Shown: positions 35,157 through 49,242, counted from the stretch's first letter. The stretch: 64,000 nt of DNA from Gymnothorax reevesii (GCA_029721435.1 CM056578.1:17708911-17772910); one strand, 5' to 3'. Program-made: numbers and translations. Notes: generated by a model from the sequence alone, not told the origin.

Positions 35157-36317
35157 ATAAGTGAATTATTTTTTCTGTACTGAATTTAGCCTATTACTTT
35201 TTCACTGTAAGACTGCATGGAGAGAGAAGCCGTGTCTTCAATTGCTGATGTATTATTACTATAATTAGAAAACTTGTCAATAAAGGAAAATTCTTGAAAA
35301 CTAGCCAGGACTAATTGTTGTTAAGAAGAAGAAGAAGAAGTAGAAGAAAATGTTTTTATAGAGCACATTTCATACCCAAAGGCAACACAATGTGCTTCAC
35401 AGGAGTAGACATATAAGCATACATATAAATATTTAAAAAAAAAAAACAGCATTCCAACAGAGAGACATACACATGCAAAAAATAAATAAATAAAAAACTC
35501 AGCCTAGCTAAAAATGACACTAAAAAGAAATGTTTTAAGTTTGCCTTTGAAAGAGCTAAGTGTGGGGGCATCTCTGATATCCCTTGGAAGGGCATTCCAT
35601 GTACTTGGGGCATAATAACTGAAAGCAGCTAAGGGATATTCTGTGGCCCCCAAATTTCCAGTTCTGGCACCCTCACTGGTTCTGGGTTTAACCCAGCACA
35701 GTTACCCAGCCAATTCAATCATCCAGATTGTATGAAATAACTCCCAGGGTTGAGAAGAGCAGGTGTGGTAAATAAAATGTCTGGCAGTTGCATAGAGCAT
35801 GCTCTGGTCTTGGTGACAAGTCCTTCTCAGAAGATCTATGGAGATATTTGAATGCAAAGGGAGGATCTGTTACATACATTGATCTCTACTAAAAAAACTA
35901 TCATTTTAGGGAGTTCCCGATAACACAGATTAATGAACAGGACCACTCGCAACGCACTTCCTATTCTTCCTTACGCCTATATATACCACCTGCATTCCCA
36001 CAACCCCCGCTCGTCTCATTTCTACGTCCCTCCCACCCTTCCCCTCGCAAAGAAGGAAGCAAGAAACACCCAACACCTGGGACCCCAGGGGGCTTAGGAG
36101 CCACTTGGACTCCGACAAGAGATGCGAGCTCCACCCTGAGTCTTGCGACCTGGGGCTCCCAATGTTCGCGCAATCACAGACCAAGTCCTTACAACATCGC
36201 CTTCACAGTGATCTCATATCCATCGTTTCGCTGAACACTCTCTTCCACTTTGGGAGTGGTCCAGAGTTCATTAAAACTTCAGTACATTGAGTAGTGTACT
36301 GCAGCATTGGAGAGTGT
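35157..36317. other. Non-coding stretch with (AAG)n and a probable dispersed repeat
   Basis: (AAG)n with one interruption occupies 35322-35347. About 35350-35640 (AGAGCACATTTCATACC, AAGGGCATTCCATGTAC) resembles a dispersed repeat often seen in teleost introns, but I recognise it only from memory and cannot set its ends. No gene is visible. Confidence 0.4.
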
Positions 36318-36530
36318 GTTGTAAAATAGCTGGAGAGCAGGGCATGTAAATCAAAGGATTTGGTTTGATTCCCGGATATACCAGCGTGAAGCCTTGGAGC
36401 CCTTTAGCAAGGTGCTGAACTTGACTTTCAGCTGTAAATATCCAGTTTTATAGATGGTGTACAACCTCAAGCGTTGTATGAGTCACAGGGGATAAAAGTG
36501 TCAGCTAAACACTTATAATGTACAGATAAC
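36318..36530 (+). repeat. tRNA-derived SINE (another family)
   Basis: A B-box-like GGTTTGATTCCC near 36361 is followed by CCTTTAGCAAGGTGCTGAAC, TAAATATCCAG and GGATAAAAGTGTCAGCTAAA. These match, with some changes, the body and tail of a SINE family widespread in teleosts (recognised from memory). The tail TAATGTAC at about 36516 marks the 3' end. The A-box region is poorly conserved. Confidence 0.65.
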
Positions 36531-37640
36531 ACCAATGACCATTCTGGCCAATAAGGAAGGGAGAGAGGTGTTTGACATTTGATGCTAATTGCGGATGATA
36601 TTGGCATCTGGCTACATGGCACTGCTCTCTGGAATAGTGGGTTTTGATTAGTCCCTCAGCCAAAATTACAGATTGAGATTGATTTTGGGAAGGTCATGAT
36701 ATTCGGCATGTAAGTGTGCTGAAAATGTTTCGGTCAAAAATGTTAGACTGAAGTTCCCTTTAAGTCAAACAACAGGTTTAGGTTTTGGAAGCACTGTTTT
36801 AGATGCGTAAACTGTGTATTTATTCTTTATTTAGCAGGAAAGGCCCATCAAGCACATTTCTCTAATTGAAAGATTACCAAGGTAAACAGTTTAAGAGGGG
36901 ACTGGTCCCAGTGGGGCGCGCTAAAGAGACAACCAGTATAGTCTTAGCTGCCCCCTTTTTTTCGGGAGCGGGGGGAAAGCGGATGGATGGTTTCGTTAAA
37001 AGGCCGTCCCCAGTGGACCGTAGGCGGAGTGCTTTCAACCATTATCTTTGCAGATGTGAGTTAGAATCCCAAGTGCTAAACTGGATCTTAAACCAGCAAC
37101 TCCACACTCACCAGTTAAGGGATCTAAACTTTGCCATCTGGCTGCTGTCAGGGTTACTTTATCCACTGCAAAAGAGGTGAGAATTTTCCACAGAGAGTTT
37201 GGCTCTCTGATATTCATCTTCAGTTGGAGCTGACAGCTGGTTGCATTTAATTCCTTGCTTCTCTTTTCCCTTCCTCCACCTTGCAGCAATAAATTTTACA
37301 CTTCATCTTAGAAAAAGGCTCACTCATCACCCTTATTAATTTTTCTGTGGGTGGTGCTACTTAGCGGTGGGTGGGTGGTGGTGGCAGTGGGTGGGTGGGG
37401 GGGGCCAAAGTTTATCTTTGGTTGGTTGTGACGTCACCGCAATATAAAACCACCACATGACAATGCATATACATCTGACTCTTGGTAATGTGGAGTGTTC
37501 GACTGAATTTGCCTGGTTAATACAGCCCTTACAGCTATTTTGAAATAATAGCCTTTGTAACTCATCTGGTCCCAATCAGGTCAGCAGGAAACCATGTTCA
37601 TTCATCAACAGTATGCATCAAAGTTTCCAGAGGAACACTT
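36531..37640. other. Intergenic DNA with a G-rich tract, no gene seen
   Basis: At 37346-37403 the plus strand is rich in GGTGGGTG units and an eight-base G run, with potential to form G-quadruplexes. No coding or mobile feature was recognised otherwise. Confidence 0.5.
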
Positions 37641-38580
37641 TTTTTTTTAAGGTCACCTGAGACAAAGTCTCAAAGTGTTCTATTCTCCTCGCCTTTTGTC
37701 CGTCGTGCGTCCGTAAACAATTTACATTTTCGACTTCTTCTCAGAAACCGCTAATCCGATTTCAATAAAATTTTGCAGGAACCTTCCTTGGTCAAATATG
37801 CACCAAAGTTGTGAATTATATGCTGCCCACCCCCTGGGGCTCTGAGGGGCGGGGCTAAAACTGGTCAATACATTTTCGACTTCTTCTCAGAAACCGCTGA
37901 TCCGATTTCAATAAAATTTTGCTGGAACCTTCCTTGATCAAATTTGCACCGAAATTGTGAATTATATGGTGCCCAATTGGTCAAATTGGCTGGAATTTTT
38001 AAAATCTTCTTCTCCAGACACAGATATGCTGGAAAACAATACTCTTCATAGATGGAAGGCTCTTGAGGTGCTTTATCAAAATTGTGAACTTCATGACCCT
38101 CGAGCCCCATGTTTTCCCCTGGGGAGGGGGTGAAATTTACTATTGTTTTGTATATAGGAAAATAATACTTTGGGGTATATTTTGTTCATTTTCTACTGGA
38201 AATCAATAAAACTTGATTGGCATTACTACCATGAGATAACAGTTTGATACTATGACATTTTTGACCCTGTCTCTTCCCCAGAGGCCGAGGAATGGGGCTC
38301 AAATGGGGTCATATTGCCAAAAATTTCAACAATCTTTTTCTCCAGTTCGAGATAGGCTGGAAACCAATACTCTTCATAGATGGAGGGGTCTTGAGGTGCT
38401 TTATCAAAATTGTTAATTTCATGGCCCCCAGCCTCCATGTTTGCCCCAGGGGAGGGGGAGAAGTTTACCATGCTTTATATAGGAAAATAATACTTTTGGG
38501 TATACTTGGTTCATTGACATCAATAACATCAGTTTTTATACAACTCGGGTGACCGTTAAGGCCCATGGGCCTCTTGTTTT
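37641..38580 (-). repeat. Internally repeated dispersed element ending in a palindrome
   Basis: A block of about 105 bases (ATTTTCGACTTCTTCTCAG...) at about 37727 recurs about 143 bases later at about 37870. A longer block with ACTCTTCATAGATGGA and TCTTGAGGTGCTTTATCAAA occurs at about 38035-38160 and again at about 38368-38510. The left edge has GGTCACCTGAG. The right edge has CTCGGGTGACCGTTAAGGCCCATGGGCC split across a perfect palindrome, AAGGCCCATGGGCCTT-like, at 38560-38574. Read on the minus strand, the element starts AACAAGAGGCCCATGGGCC. I do not know its superfamily. Confidence 0.6.
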
Positions 38581-41500
38581 TAACCCATTTATGTGCAAGC
38601 TTATACAGGTGAATAGACTTTTAGCCTGATTAATTGGACTGTCAGCTTGACCATTAAGATGGCAATTAAAACTAAAGTAGTTCTATAAAACTGACAAAGA
38701 AATGGGGTGGGGGGCTCTCTGAAAAGTGTGCAAGGTTGTGAACACCTTTAGACTGCAGGGGCCCCAATTTCTACAGTGGAACTACCACATGTCAGCAGCG
38801 CTTTAAGCAGCACGTACTGTGTCTGTTTAAAATGATAAATGCCCTGAATTATCTTAAAATTCTCTAGTCAAGATGATTCTTTAAAGTCTCCCACAAACTC
38901 TTTGGCAAAATTTTCTGCCATTCGACATTATTCTTCATGATTGATAAGCGACGGGTCACAGTTGAAGAAAAATGATTTGAATTTTTGAAGAACATTTTTC
39001 TTTCCCAGAGCAGCATGAGTTGAACGACCTGCTATCCTCATCTGCATTGCTGTTAAGTCATTTAAAATTTATTAAGAAGACAAATCGCTCAGTTGGCATA
39101 AGAATTGCAAGCATACTACTGGAATATTCCCCTTGCACTCATTTATTGTGACTGTTGTAGAGAGGTCAAAATAAGTTCAAGAGTTAGCGGACACAATAAA
39201 ACATGCCAGTGAGACTGAATCGGAAAGCTTACTGTTTCCATTTTCTGTGGTTTCTGCAAACTTCAAAAATCAAATCAACAGCAAAATGCATTTTAAGGGA
39301 TGAACAGACTACAGAAAGCTGTCTAAATGTTTTGATGGTGCTTCGAGTGCAGGAGAGTTGTTGTCTGAGAAACTGCGGATCTCTGTGCCTCGTAACTTCA
39401 ATGCACAAACAAAAGTACACCTAGCTTCTTAGTTTGAGAAATTCTTGTGTTTTTTTGGATAGTAGCACTAATTGTATTGATGTTTTACTGCCGTAGCTAA
39501 GGGATTTGATATTCATTTTCTGAAATGCACCTGCTCAAAATCTTTCCAAGTAAACTGCACGACTGTGCTGACAGTAAATAATTTATATTTTTAAATGGTG
39601 AAAAATGACACTGTCATGGTTGAAAAAAAGAATTGCTGGCTTGATTGTAACTCAATGAGGTGTGCAGTGTTACTGCTTTCAAAACTCTTTTGGAAGCTAA
39701 TAAATATAAAAAGCAAAAATCAATTTTGAGACAAAAAATACCCAATCAGCAGCATAGACATTACTGAAGCCAGGTTTCTAAGGCTACATCAATTACTTGC
39801 ATAAGCAGAACCACAGAGCAGAATATTTGTTTCATGACTCAAGCAATAGCATACACGATATTTCACATCTAACTTCCCAGGGTTGGGCACACTGGACCAT
39901 TTCCAGTTGACAAATATTTTGTGATGACATCATTTACATCTATCGGTATCCGGCAGATCCACTAACTGCCAAACTAGCGGTTGAAGTTGTTTCTGTAGAT
40001 GATTGTAATTAGTTCTGAGCGTGCAATCAAATACATTGCAAGGACTTAATGAGACAAAAGCATAACCCGGAATGAACCTTTTGAGAAAATGGCTCAATAA
40101 AACCAAAGCAAAGATTTTTTTGGCCATTACCAGCGTGTTATTTTTTGTGCGCCATTAAATTAATATACTGCGAGTGAATGAGTGAGATGAGGGAATGAGG
40201 AAATGGAAGGGTCCTTGGGTTTGAAACAGTCCTGAATAATAGGCAAACGTAGTGGAGATTTCCCACGCGAGGGTGTGACTCCGAGTCTCCAGACAGCTAC
40301 TGTAAAATCTGTGTAACGCGTGATACTTATTGTGGGCTTTTTTCCCAGTGACCATATGAATGGGGCTGGGTTCAATACCAATGCAGTTTTTCAAAAGTTA
40401 TTTTTACTCACTGAATAGACCATTTGCAATCTTGTTGAGCAACGGGTCACACAAAAGGCTATTTTTCTTTGCTCGCTGACATATGTGCTTTATTTCCAGA
40501 CACAACAGCCGCAGTCCCACCGCAGTGCTCGAAGGCGCACAGATGTGCACAGATGGATTAAATAAATCTTTAGGTTTATCGCTTGATTGAGACTCACATT
40601 TCCGCCGGAGAGTTTGTCGCTCTTTGCGCAAGCGGGAAACAGGGGACACGAACTGCTGGGAAGGATGCCACTCGGCATTTGAGGACTCATGAAAAAATGT
40701 CACACGAGGACCCCACCGCCTGAGACGTCCCTATTATTGCACAAGAACTGTGACCACCAAGGGAGGTGCCCGTCCCCACCTTAATCTCACATTGAAAATG
40801 GAAGCAGATATACAGTAGGAGATGGAACCAATTCTCTATCTAAGCCAAACTAATTTGGTTGCCCCTGACAAACCTAAGACATCAGCCACAATTTGATGGC
40901 AAAATATGTCGTAAAATGGTATTCGCCAAATTTCATACTGAAAAAATATAAGTGGGGTACAGTTCGAGGCTGAGCCATAGATTTGGCCCGTACAAAAAAT
41001 TCCTGCAAATTCTGTAAGCAGGAACAGCAATTTAGTGGGCTTTGCACCATCATTATGAAGTTTTAAATAATCTGCTGCTTTGGTGAGTATTTGTTACTTA
41101 CAGAGCAAAATTATGTTCTGGGAAATGGTTTTGTTTTTTTTGTTTTTCTTGCTCAGTTCCTCCATTTTTTTTTTTTTTTGTCCCACCTGGCTAAAACCTT
41201 GGTTCTGCTTGGGTTGCCTCCAATTTTCAGTTTAGCAGTTGAGTTGATTTTTTTTTCCTCCATTAAACCTCACCACATCCTGTTTGTTTTATTTGCACGC
41301 ACTCCCCTTTTATTGGAGTTACTGAGTTATCTTACAGTGTGAGCAAGACAGATGTGCGCTGTGTTATCAGTCAGCTCCTGACAGCTCAAATGTCAAGGGA
41401 GCAGTCAGGAGTACCCTATAGCTAATTTGGCGTGTCAGGATGTCTGACGGCTCTGCTGTAGCATTGCTAATTAAAAGTATGATAAGGATTAAGCAAAAAG

Positions 41501-43052
41501 TAAGAGAACAACCTTCGTCATTTGCATTATCACAAAACAAACAGCCCCGTCTCTAAACCGCTGTCCTAAGCTTCAAACTAAACAGCGCCACTCCCAGAGT
41601 CGGAGATAAAATACATAACCCTCAATAGCAAAATGAAAAGGAATAGGAATCCTGTTTAATCCTATAATCCATTTTACCCTGGGGACTGCCCCATGGAGGG
41701 TAAGGACTCACGGTCGAAATTGTGCAAACATAACCCCGCAATACCCCCAAAACCTACTGGGTGGTACGCTAGAAAATACCCCGAATAAATTATGAACTTT
41801 GCCTCAAACACAGCTCAAACAGTAATACATTCAGTCATTTTGAATTTGCGAAGCACGGCTTTTTTTTTTTTTTTTTAAATGGTGGGGGTTTTTTGACAGG
41901 CAAATCAGGAACCGAGAGATAACAAACCCATATTGCTTCTGTGAAAAAATGTGTGAAAGAAAGCATTTACCACTGAAGTCATATTCTCTCTAAAGCCTTG
42001 TCAGGTAACCAGCAGCGCTGCTGCAGCTGCCTTTACAATTGCCTGTTATCTCCTGCCAAGCAGCAGTTCCTGCGGAACATTGCATAACAGAGCAGCGAGG
42101 ACAGGCCATTGAACCCAGCAAATCTCCCATTTTCCTACTACTGAAGTGTACCCCATGAATTTAGGATACTTATAAACTAGACTGTCCCTTACACTGTATC
42201 ACCTCTGGCACCTTATTTATAAAAATTTACAAAGACTTCATGCCGAAATAATGCTTGTGCAGAGAAAAAAATGATAAAAATTTACATATTTTTAAAATCC
42301 TATTGTGTAAAACTGTGGGCATGCTAAACCACAGCCAGCTGTTACTTATTTCATTAGAATCAACATGAAATTGAGCACAATCCTAATAACTCCGCATGTC
42401 TATTCAATGTCAAGTTTTATAAATAGAAAATCTTCAATGAAAATCGGCACACTTGTTTTTTTTCAGTGCCTGCGCACCGTTAATAAATAAGGCCCCAGGT
42501 CTTAAAAAGCCCTTTGATCCACACTTTGACCACACTATGCCTGGAATCAAATACCCAATGTAAGTGTGAAACGTATCTTTAGCTCTCTTTAATTTATGAC
42601 TCCTAGTTCTACAGGCAGAACCTAGACTAATAGCTTTGCCCAGTAGAACTTAGCCTGCAATGGCTCCCACTTCATCTGCCCGATTTCAGTGAGATTGATG
42701 GGGCAGCAGGGGCTGTGGTCTCCCTCTGTTCAATTTCTGCAATCTGTATCTGCTTTCACTGAGTCTTTAAAATGGGACGGACAATCAATTGAATGCAGAT
42801 GACTTAAAGGAATTACTTTCATACTGTATATTCTTTACCTAAACAAAGAAAAAAAAAATAAAAGCAAATTTTAAAATGACTGTTTGGTGTAGGAAGACTT
42901 ATTATTGAGAGTGAGAGGGAGTTGGATGGTGGGGGGGGGGGGGGCTGCTTAACAGACAGTCACAGAAGGACATGCACATTAGCTATAGGGCTCTTGTATG
43001 CTTTGCTGAATCACCTGTTTTTGTAAATAATGTGTCCATTATGCACTTGCTC

Positions 43053-43085
<33 letters not shown>

Positions 43086-44903
43086 AACGCCACAATGGAC
43101 TGCTGCAGTTTACAGCCCTCTCTTGGATTACTTTCAACCTCCTGAATAATGATGACTTTAGAGCACCCAAGTTTCACAGATGATCCAGATTGAATTACTT
43201 AGCCCTTCTCATGCCAGTAACTGCCCCTTTGACCATAGATTAATTTCAGTACAGCGTTATGTTGCAGCAATCCAGAAAAAATAATATCGTTTTCCAGCTT
43301 TAAGGCTTGAAGTCATAAAATCTGTGTCCTGATAAAGTGTTCCCAAAAGCGCAAAGAGAAAATATGCTGTGATAAGATACATCCTCCTAATAGTCGAATC
43401 AGAGAGTAAGATTATGAACTACTGGGTCCACAACCCATTTGTCTTTCTCTGATAACCTAATGCCTTTAAAAATAACCATAGCAAAACAAGCCCAAACGTC
43501 TTTGTTTAATTTCCATTAATCTTGATTGCTTGCAAGCCTCAGCTTTCACTGAACTTCAGCAGTCTTCGTGATAAAGAAGTGCATTTCGTGTACTAGGTAA
43601 CTGTATTCTGTCACTTCAGCATACGGATTGACAGGTGTCATGACTCTGTGCCAGAATCTCATTAGCTTAAGTTAAGAGAAGTCCGGCCCACTAACATCTG
43701 CATAGGGTGGCTGCAGCCTGTGGTCCCACATGTCCTTTCTGGACATGGCAGGATCTGCCATCAAGACATTATGGGTAGGCCACTCAAGCCCGTTTAGCTC
43801 CACATGCTGCCAAGCCAAGTTTTCATTACTTTCTGGGAAATTTTTCCGGGATGAGCTGGCAAATGTTTAATTAGCCATTGTGAAACAAGAACAGAAGTAA
43901 TAATGGCAACTGAAAAGCCATAAACTAAGACAGCTGGGCTTTTGAGCTAGTTTTGTGGGGCTGAAAAAATAATAGAGAGAGACTAGAAGTATTTCCCAGA
44001 ATAGGTTTTGTGTACCGCAGACCAGAAATGCTGGAACAATGGACTTAGGTAGTTTGGGTTTGGCTTGTGTTCAGTTTTGCAAAATGATGATGAATGTGAA
44101 CCATGTCATGGCAGTACCCTGTAAACTATGTTCAAGTGCTGCAAGAAGCCTTGCTAAGCAAATGGGGACAATAGTAGTACTGCTTTTAAATTATTTGAAG
44201 CAACAGCTCAACCCCAGAATGTTTCCTTGGAATACCGGGCAGAAAATATTGGTTGTGGCTGACAAATATGCAGTGCTATAAGTGTAAAATTAGCCATTAC
44301 CTTACACACACATAACTCAGCGTAATCAGAGATAAAACATGATGAACCAGAATGCTTTCTGAACTTACATATTTGTTCATTATTTATCTTCCTTAAATTA
44401 TTTCGTAAAAAGTTAATTTGGGAATGTCAAAAAGTGACATAGGCTACCAGTTAAAATCTAAGCCTTCTTTTCAGCCATCTTGCAGTACCCAGTTTCACAA
44501 ATTTCGATTTGAGGATGCAAGGTGAATCACTGGACTTCTTGGTTTCACATTCATAGTCACTGTCTTTTTGCAAATTTATATTAGTACGTCCTGAATCTAA
44601 CATCTCAAATTATCCTAACCACGATTTTCGTCCATACATTACAGTTTTACCAAACAAACAACCATCCATCTTTTATCAAACCTGTTTATTCTTGATCAGG
44701 GTCAAAGGGAGAGGTGGCGGGGGACTTATGATGGCGCTTGAATCTATCCCAGCAAACACTATGCAAGAAGAAGGAACCCGCAATGAGTTTTTTTTACTAA
44801 TCCATTACAAGGCAAGTTGCAAGGATTAAACACACCATTCACTTACATGAGGAAACCATGAACACATGGACAATACAAGAACTACGTAGAAAGGCCCCAG
44901 GCA
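38581..44903. other. Long intergenic stretch, no gene seen
   Basis: No coding sequence is recognised. It contains poly(T) tracts (about 41168-41180 and 41861-41877), a poly(G) tract near 42931-42944 and the (CA)n run at 43053-43081. Parts (for example 41940-42110 and 43440-43760) have mixed composition without simple repeats and could be conserved regulatory DNA, but this cannot be judged from one sequence. Confidence 0.5.
43053..43081. repeat. (CA)n microsatellite
   Basis: About 14 uninterrupted CA units. Confidence 0.95.
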
Positions 44904-44904
44904 C

Positions 44905-45062
44905 TTGAATATATGGAATGAAAGTCTGAATATATATAATGGAACTTTGAATTTATGGAATGCAACTTTGAATATATTGGATGACACTCTGAATATATAA
45001 AATGAAACTCTCAATATATGGAATGAAAGTTTGAATACATGGAATGAAACATGAGAATACTG
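44905..45062 (-). repeat. 21-bp minisatellite array, left (inverted relative to 46786-47045)
   Basis: About seven imperfect 21-base units of the type GAATATATGGAATGAAAGTCT. They are the reverse complement of the units in the array at 46786-47045. Confidence 0.85.
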
Positions 45063-46785
45063 AATGGAAACTGATGTCACCATCTTGGATTTTGTGACTA
45101 TTAGTTATCGCTGTTCCCTCAAAAGGGAGCACGACATTATAAGTGAGTTAGCACGAAATTTGGTCTCAGCAATATTAAGTAATGAAGATATAATTACCAC
45201 TTCGGCGAACGCATGTATGGGCCATAACACCCATAACCGAATCCAATATTGATCTACTGATGAAGAAATTTATTCACTCTTTCATAATGCAGGGAGCGCC
45301 ACAGGCCACAGCACCGCACGTCAGGCAATTCAGGCCAACGTTAATCCTGGAAGAGACATGCCTTCACCCTCGCAGGTGCACTGCGGTCAAGCTATCATCC
45401 GTTTGAAAAATATATTATTTTTAAATTTTAAAGTAAAATTGATATGCAAATACAGCGGATAGCGCGGTAGTAAAGTCATGTGATGCAACTGCTGTCAAGA
45501 ACCATCTTGTGGAAAGAAATTACGAGGTTTATTCACCGAAAGTATGCGTGAATTTTGTTCATAAAAAATGTGAACAACTTCCATAATTTGGTTTTAAAAT
45601 TATTTTTATTTATTTATTTTTTCACTTAATAGTTGGAACTTTGTACAAATTGAAACATAAGATTTTGGTGAAGTGCCATTACTCCAGATCACAAACAATT
45701 GCATCTCACGTTGCCAGTGTTCTACTATGGGCAAAAAAAACAGCAGATATTACTCAGAATTAATGTAGGAATTGCCATCAAAAATAGTGGTGTAGAGGTG
45801 GCCAAAAAAGGAGAAAATTAAAGTGCGGACCATAATACTTGATTTATAGCAACATAATGCAACAGTACTGCCCAAAAATCACTTAACATTAAGGCGTTTT
45901 GCAGCGAAAATTAATGACAAGCAACTGTTACACACTTTTTTATCTTTTAAACGAATTGTCACTCCTTTTTGGAACATGACCAAAAGTAAAAGATTGAGTA
46001 CTTCCCTCACCACTGTTTAAAAGGCACGGCTGATGGAGGATTCCATTAGTCTGTTCACACTATTACAAAATAAAATGATTTTGTGATTTTCGTTTAACTT
46101 TAGACAACAATGTATTATTTGTTTGACATCAAAGATATGTCCCTGAACAGGAACACAATTACAAAGCAGAGGAAGGGCTCTATCTTACAGCGTGTGCAAA
46201 GCCATGCAAAGCATGGCAAAAGCGTCTTTGCTCGTGTATGACCAGCGCAAATGTCATTTGTCAATCCAGTGCATAGATGTGAAAGATAGAAAACTGCACC
46301 AAAATTAGTGCCCATGAACATGTTGGTCTTAAAATGAGGCAAATTGTTGGCATGTGGCTATCTTGAGGTGGCATAAAGCTTACATGCCATTGACCAACGA
46401 AAACCTGGTCTTAAATCAATCCTGTTTTCAGCTATTATTTTAAGGGCCCATTACTGATAGGGTAGATGCACTTTGCCATAAAGTTCTGCAAGATGAGTTT
46501 GGCAAAATAAATAAATGAGTTTGGCAAAGTAAATTTACATAAACGTATGGTAGTCAAATCCATAGTGCTCCGCAAGTGACAGTAAAGATCCACAAATTGA
46601 TAAGGCAGTGGATCTGCAGTCATGTGAATATACAGGAACCTACACATTCTGCTATGGAGGATTTCTTTCTATCATGCTATAAAACTTGTCTATAACGTTA
46701 AATTATTTTGCTTGAGGTGAGTTTCTTTAAATATTGATGTTTCTCAAAGATATTTGGACATATTGACAGCAGTTTACGGCATGCT
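45063..46785. other. Spacer between the two minisatellite arrays
   Basis: About 1.7 kb of AT-rich non-coding DNA. I found no transposase remnant and no complementary sequence just inside the two arrays. No gene is seen. Confidence 0.5.
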
Positions 46786-47045
46786 GCATTCCATATACTC
46801 GGAGATTAATTCAATATATTCAGATTTTCATCCATATATTCAGACCGTCATTCAATATATTCAGACTTTCATTCCATATATTCAAGTTTCACTCCAAATG
46901 TTCAAGTTTCATTCCATATATTCAGACTTTCTTTCAATATATTCAGACTTTCATTCCATATATTCAAGTTTCACTCCAAATGTTCAAGTTCCATTCCATA
47001 TATTCAGAGTTTACTCTATATATTCAAACTTTCATTCTATATATA
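46786..47045 (+). repeat. 21-bp minisatellite array, right, with an 82-bp higher-order repeat
   Basis: About twelve units of the type ATTCCATATATTCAGACTTTC. Within it a four-unit block of 82 bases occurs twice in tandem (from 46851 and from 46933), showing recent higher-order duplication. Open frames here are repeat artefacts. Confidence 0.88.
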
Positions 47046-49242
47046 TAATAATAATTTCCTAAATGGCTTGCCATAATATATTATTGTTTGAAGGAACATC
47101 TGTTATATTGGTTGTGATTAACTTATTTAATCCTCCAATTATACTCAGCATAGATCTTTTCGATTTAATTCGTAACAACAACACAATTCTCTTGTATTGG
47201 CTTTTTGACATAATTAGGAATGCGTATATTCTTCAGTAGAACTGGGGGCATAAACCTTACTGTAACCCCATAGTTGTACACATATGCAGTAAAACTAAAA
47301 CACCCCTAAAAACAAACCATTGAGTGCAGATCAGATTAGATTATTGATTAGATCAAAAGTTTGTATGTTTGTAACTTGGATATCACATTTCACACAACTT
47401 TACTGGAAGACCTGGGATTTCAGGCACTCCTTCACACTCATTGAAAAGGGTCAGTTCTCCTTTTTGGCTGTAGGCCAATGTGTCACAAAAACGTTTCACG
47501 ACTTCTTGCAGGAAATGATTAAATATGAAAGACCGTCTGTGGCAATGCTGGAATATAAGCCAGAGCAGATGTACCACCAGCAGTAATTTGTCAATGAATG
47601 CACCTTGGACTTTTACTGTATGATTTTATTTATTTTGTTTGAATCATTCAGTTTGTGGCATTTCTAATTCAGCACCAAAATTAAACAATATACAAGCTAC
47701 TGCCCAAACTGAAGGAATCGTGTTCAGAAGCATAGGCTGTGAAACTGCTGAATAGCCATATACAGTATGCAGTGGAAACTACATGTAACCTTGGAGTTTC
47801 AATCAACTACAGATCCTGAGATTCAAACCACAGTCAAAATCAATCCTCCAATCCACTGGCACCTGATTGTCAGTGAACAATATAAATATAATTTGTGAGT
47901 ATAAAAGAATTCATGGTGACAAAAAGCAGTGCGTAGCCGGCTTGTGTGAGACTGGTATGCATAAAACCACATATACTATACGCCTCTGATTAATCTAACG
48001 CCCTCCTCGGTGTCCAGCATGCAGAACGGAGAGCGAATGGGAACCGCAAACCCACTCCACGTTTGACCGCCCCCACCGTTTGCTCCTCACGTGCCAGTGA
48101 ACAATTTAATAACCAGAGAGGGAGAGGGGAAAAAAATAATTACTTTAATTCCTTTTAGGGGTTCCCGTGTCGTTTTATGTGCATGCGAGGGAGAAATAGA
48201 GTTCAAGGGCATCCAGTGGGAAGAGTCAAGGTAGAAGGAGAAATGAATGAATGAATTTTTTTGCAGCAGGGGATGGCTTAATAAGGCACATATCCCACAC
48301 CTCTCCGATTGCATGAGGTTACGACTTGCTATGCATTGTGGTCAGAACTGATCGATGTGCAGTGTCTAAAACCACTGGAAAACATATCCTCCTTTATACC
48401 TCGAAAACATTGGTTTCCAACAATCTCATAATTCCATTATAAATTCATTTTAAACCAACCAAACAGTCTGTATGGAAAGGGTAGCATTGCCATTCATCGG
48501 AGCCAACTCTATTTCTAATTTCCAGATGGAAAACTGGCCTGAACTCACACCTTAGATCATTGCTAATCCTGGTAGTTCTGCGATTTTATGCCAGTGGGTG
48601 CGGCTTGGATTATGAGGGTGAATATTTGCACCATCTAAAGTTTGGATAATGATGGACATTACAACTCAGGCAGTGCACTAGTCTAAATTTGTCTAGTCTA
48701 AACAGATTTGGAGCTGATGACCATAATTCTACCGCAGAACAGGGATTTCTAGCAGCTCACATAGCCTTCTAAAATAGGAACACCTCCCAGAACTCAAACT
48801 GATGTCAGTATTATCCATTTCTTGGTGGGAGCAACGTTAAGATGTAACTAAACATTGCAACACACTGCAAGCAAGCACAAATAATACAGAAGGCTAAAGG
48901 CTTTCTTAATAGAAAACATATTTTTTTCAGCCCTGGCTTACATATTCTCCACCTTTAGACAGCAAGATTTCTGTGAATCATTACAGCCACTGATTATTTT
49001 TACGTGGCTGTGTTTTTATTATTTTTTTTCCAAAGGTGATGGTATATTTCTCAATGCCTACAGTCCGTGGGTTGCTTAGGAACCCAACACAGATGGGGCC
49101 GGGGCACCAAATTCCAGGGCACCTGCACATATGACATCTGTGGCTCCCTTAACTCGCATCTTTGGGGTCCTGGTTAGTCAATTCCACCCCCATTTCAAGT
49201 CCTTTCAAGTCTCTAGACGTGGACGTGGAGAAGAAGAAAAAG
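47046..49242. other. Intergenic DNA, no gene seen
   Basis: Non-coding sequence without recognised elements. An 88-codon open frame at 47320-47586 has no family features and I do not accept it as a gene. Confidence 0.5.
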
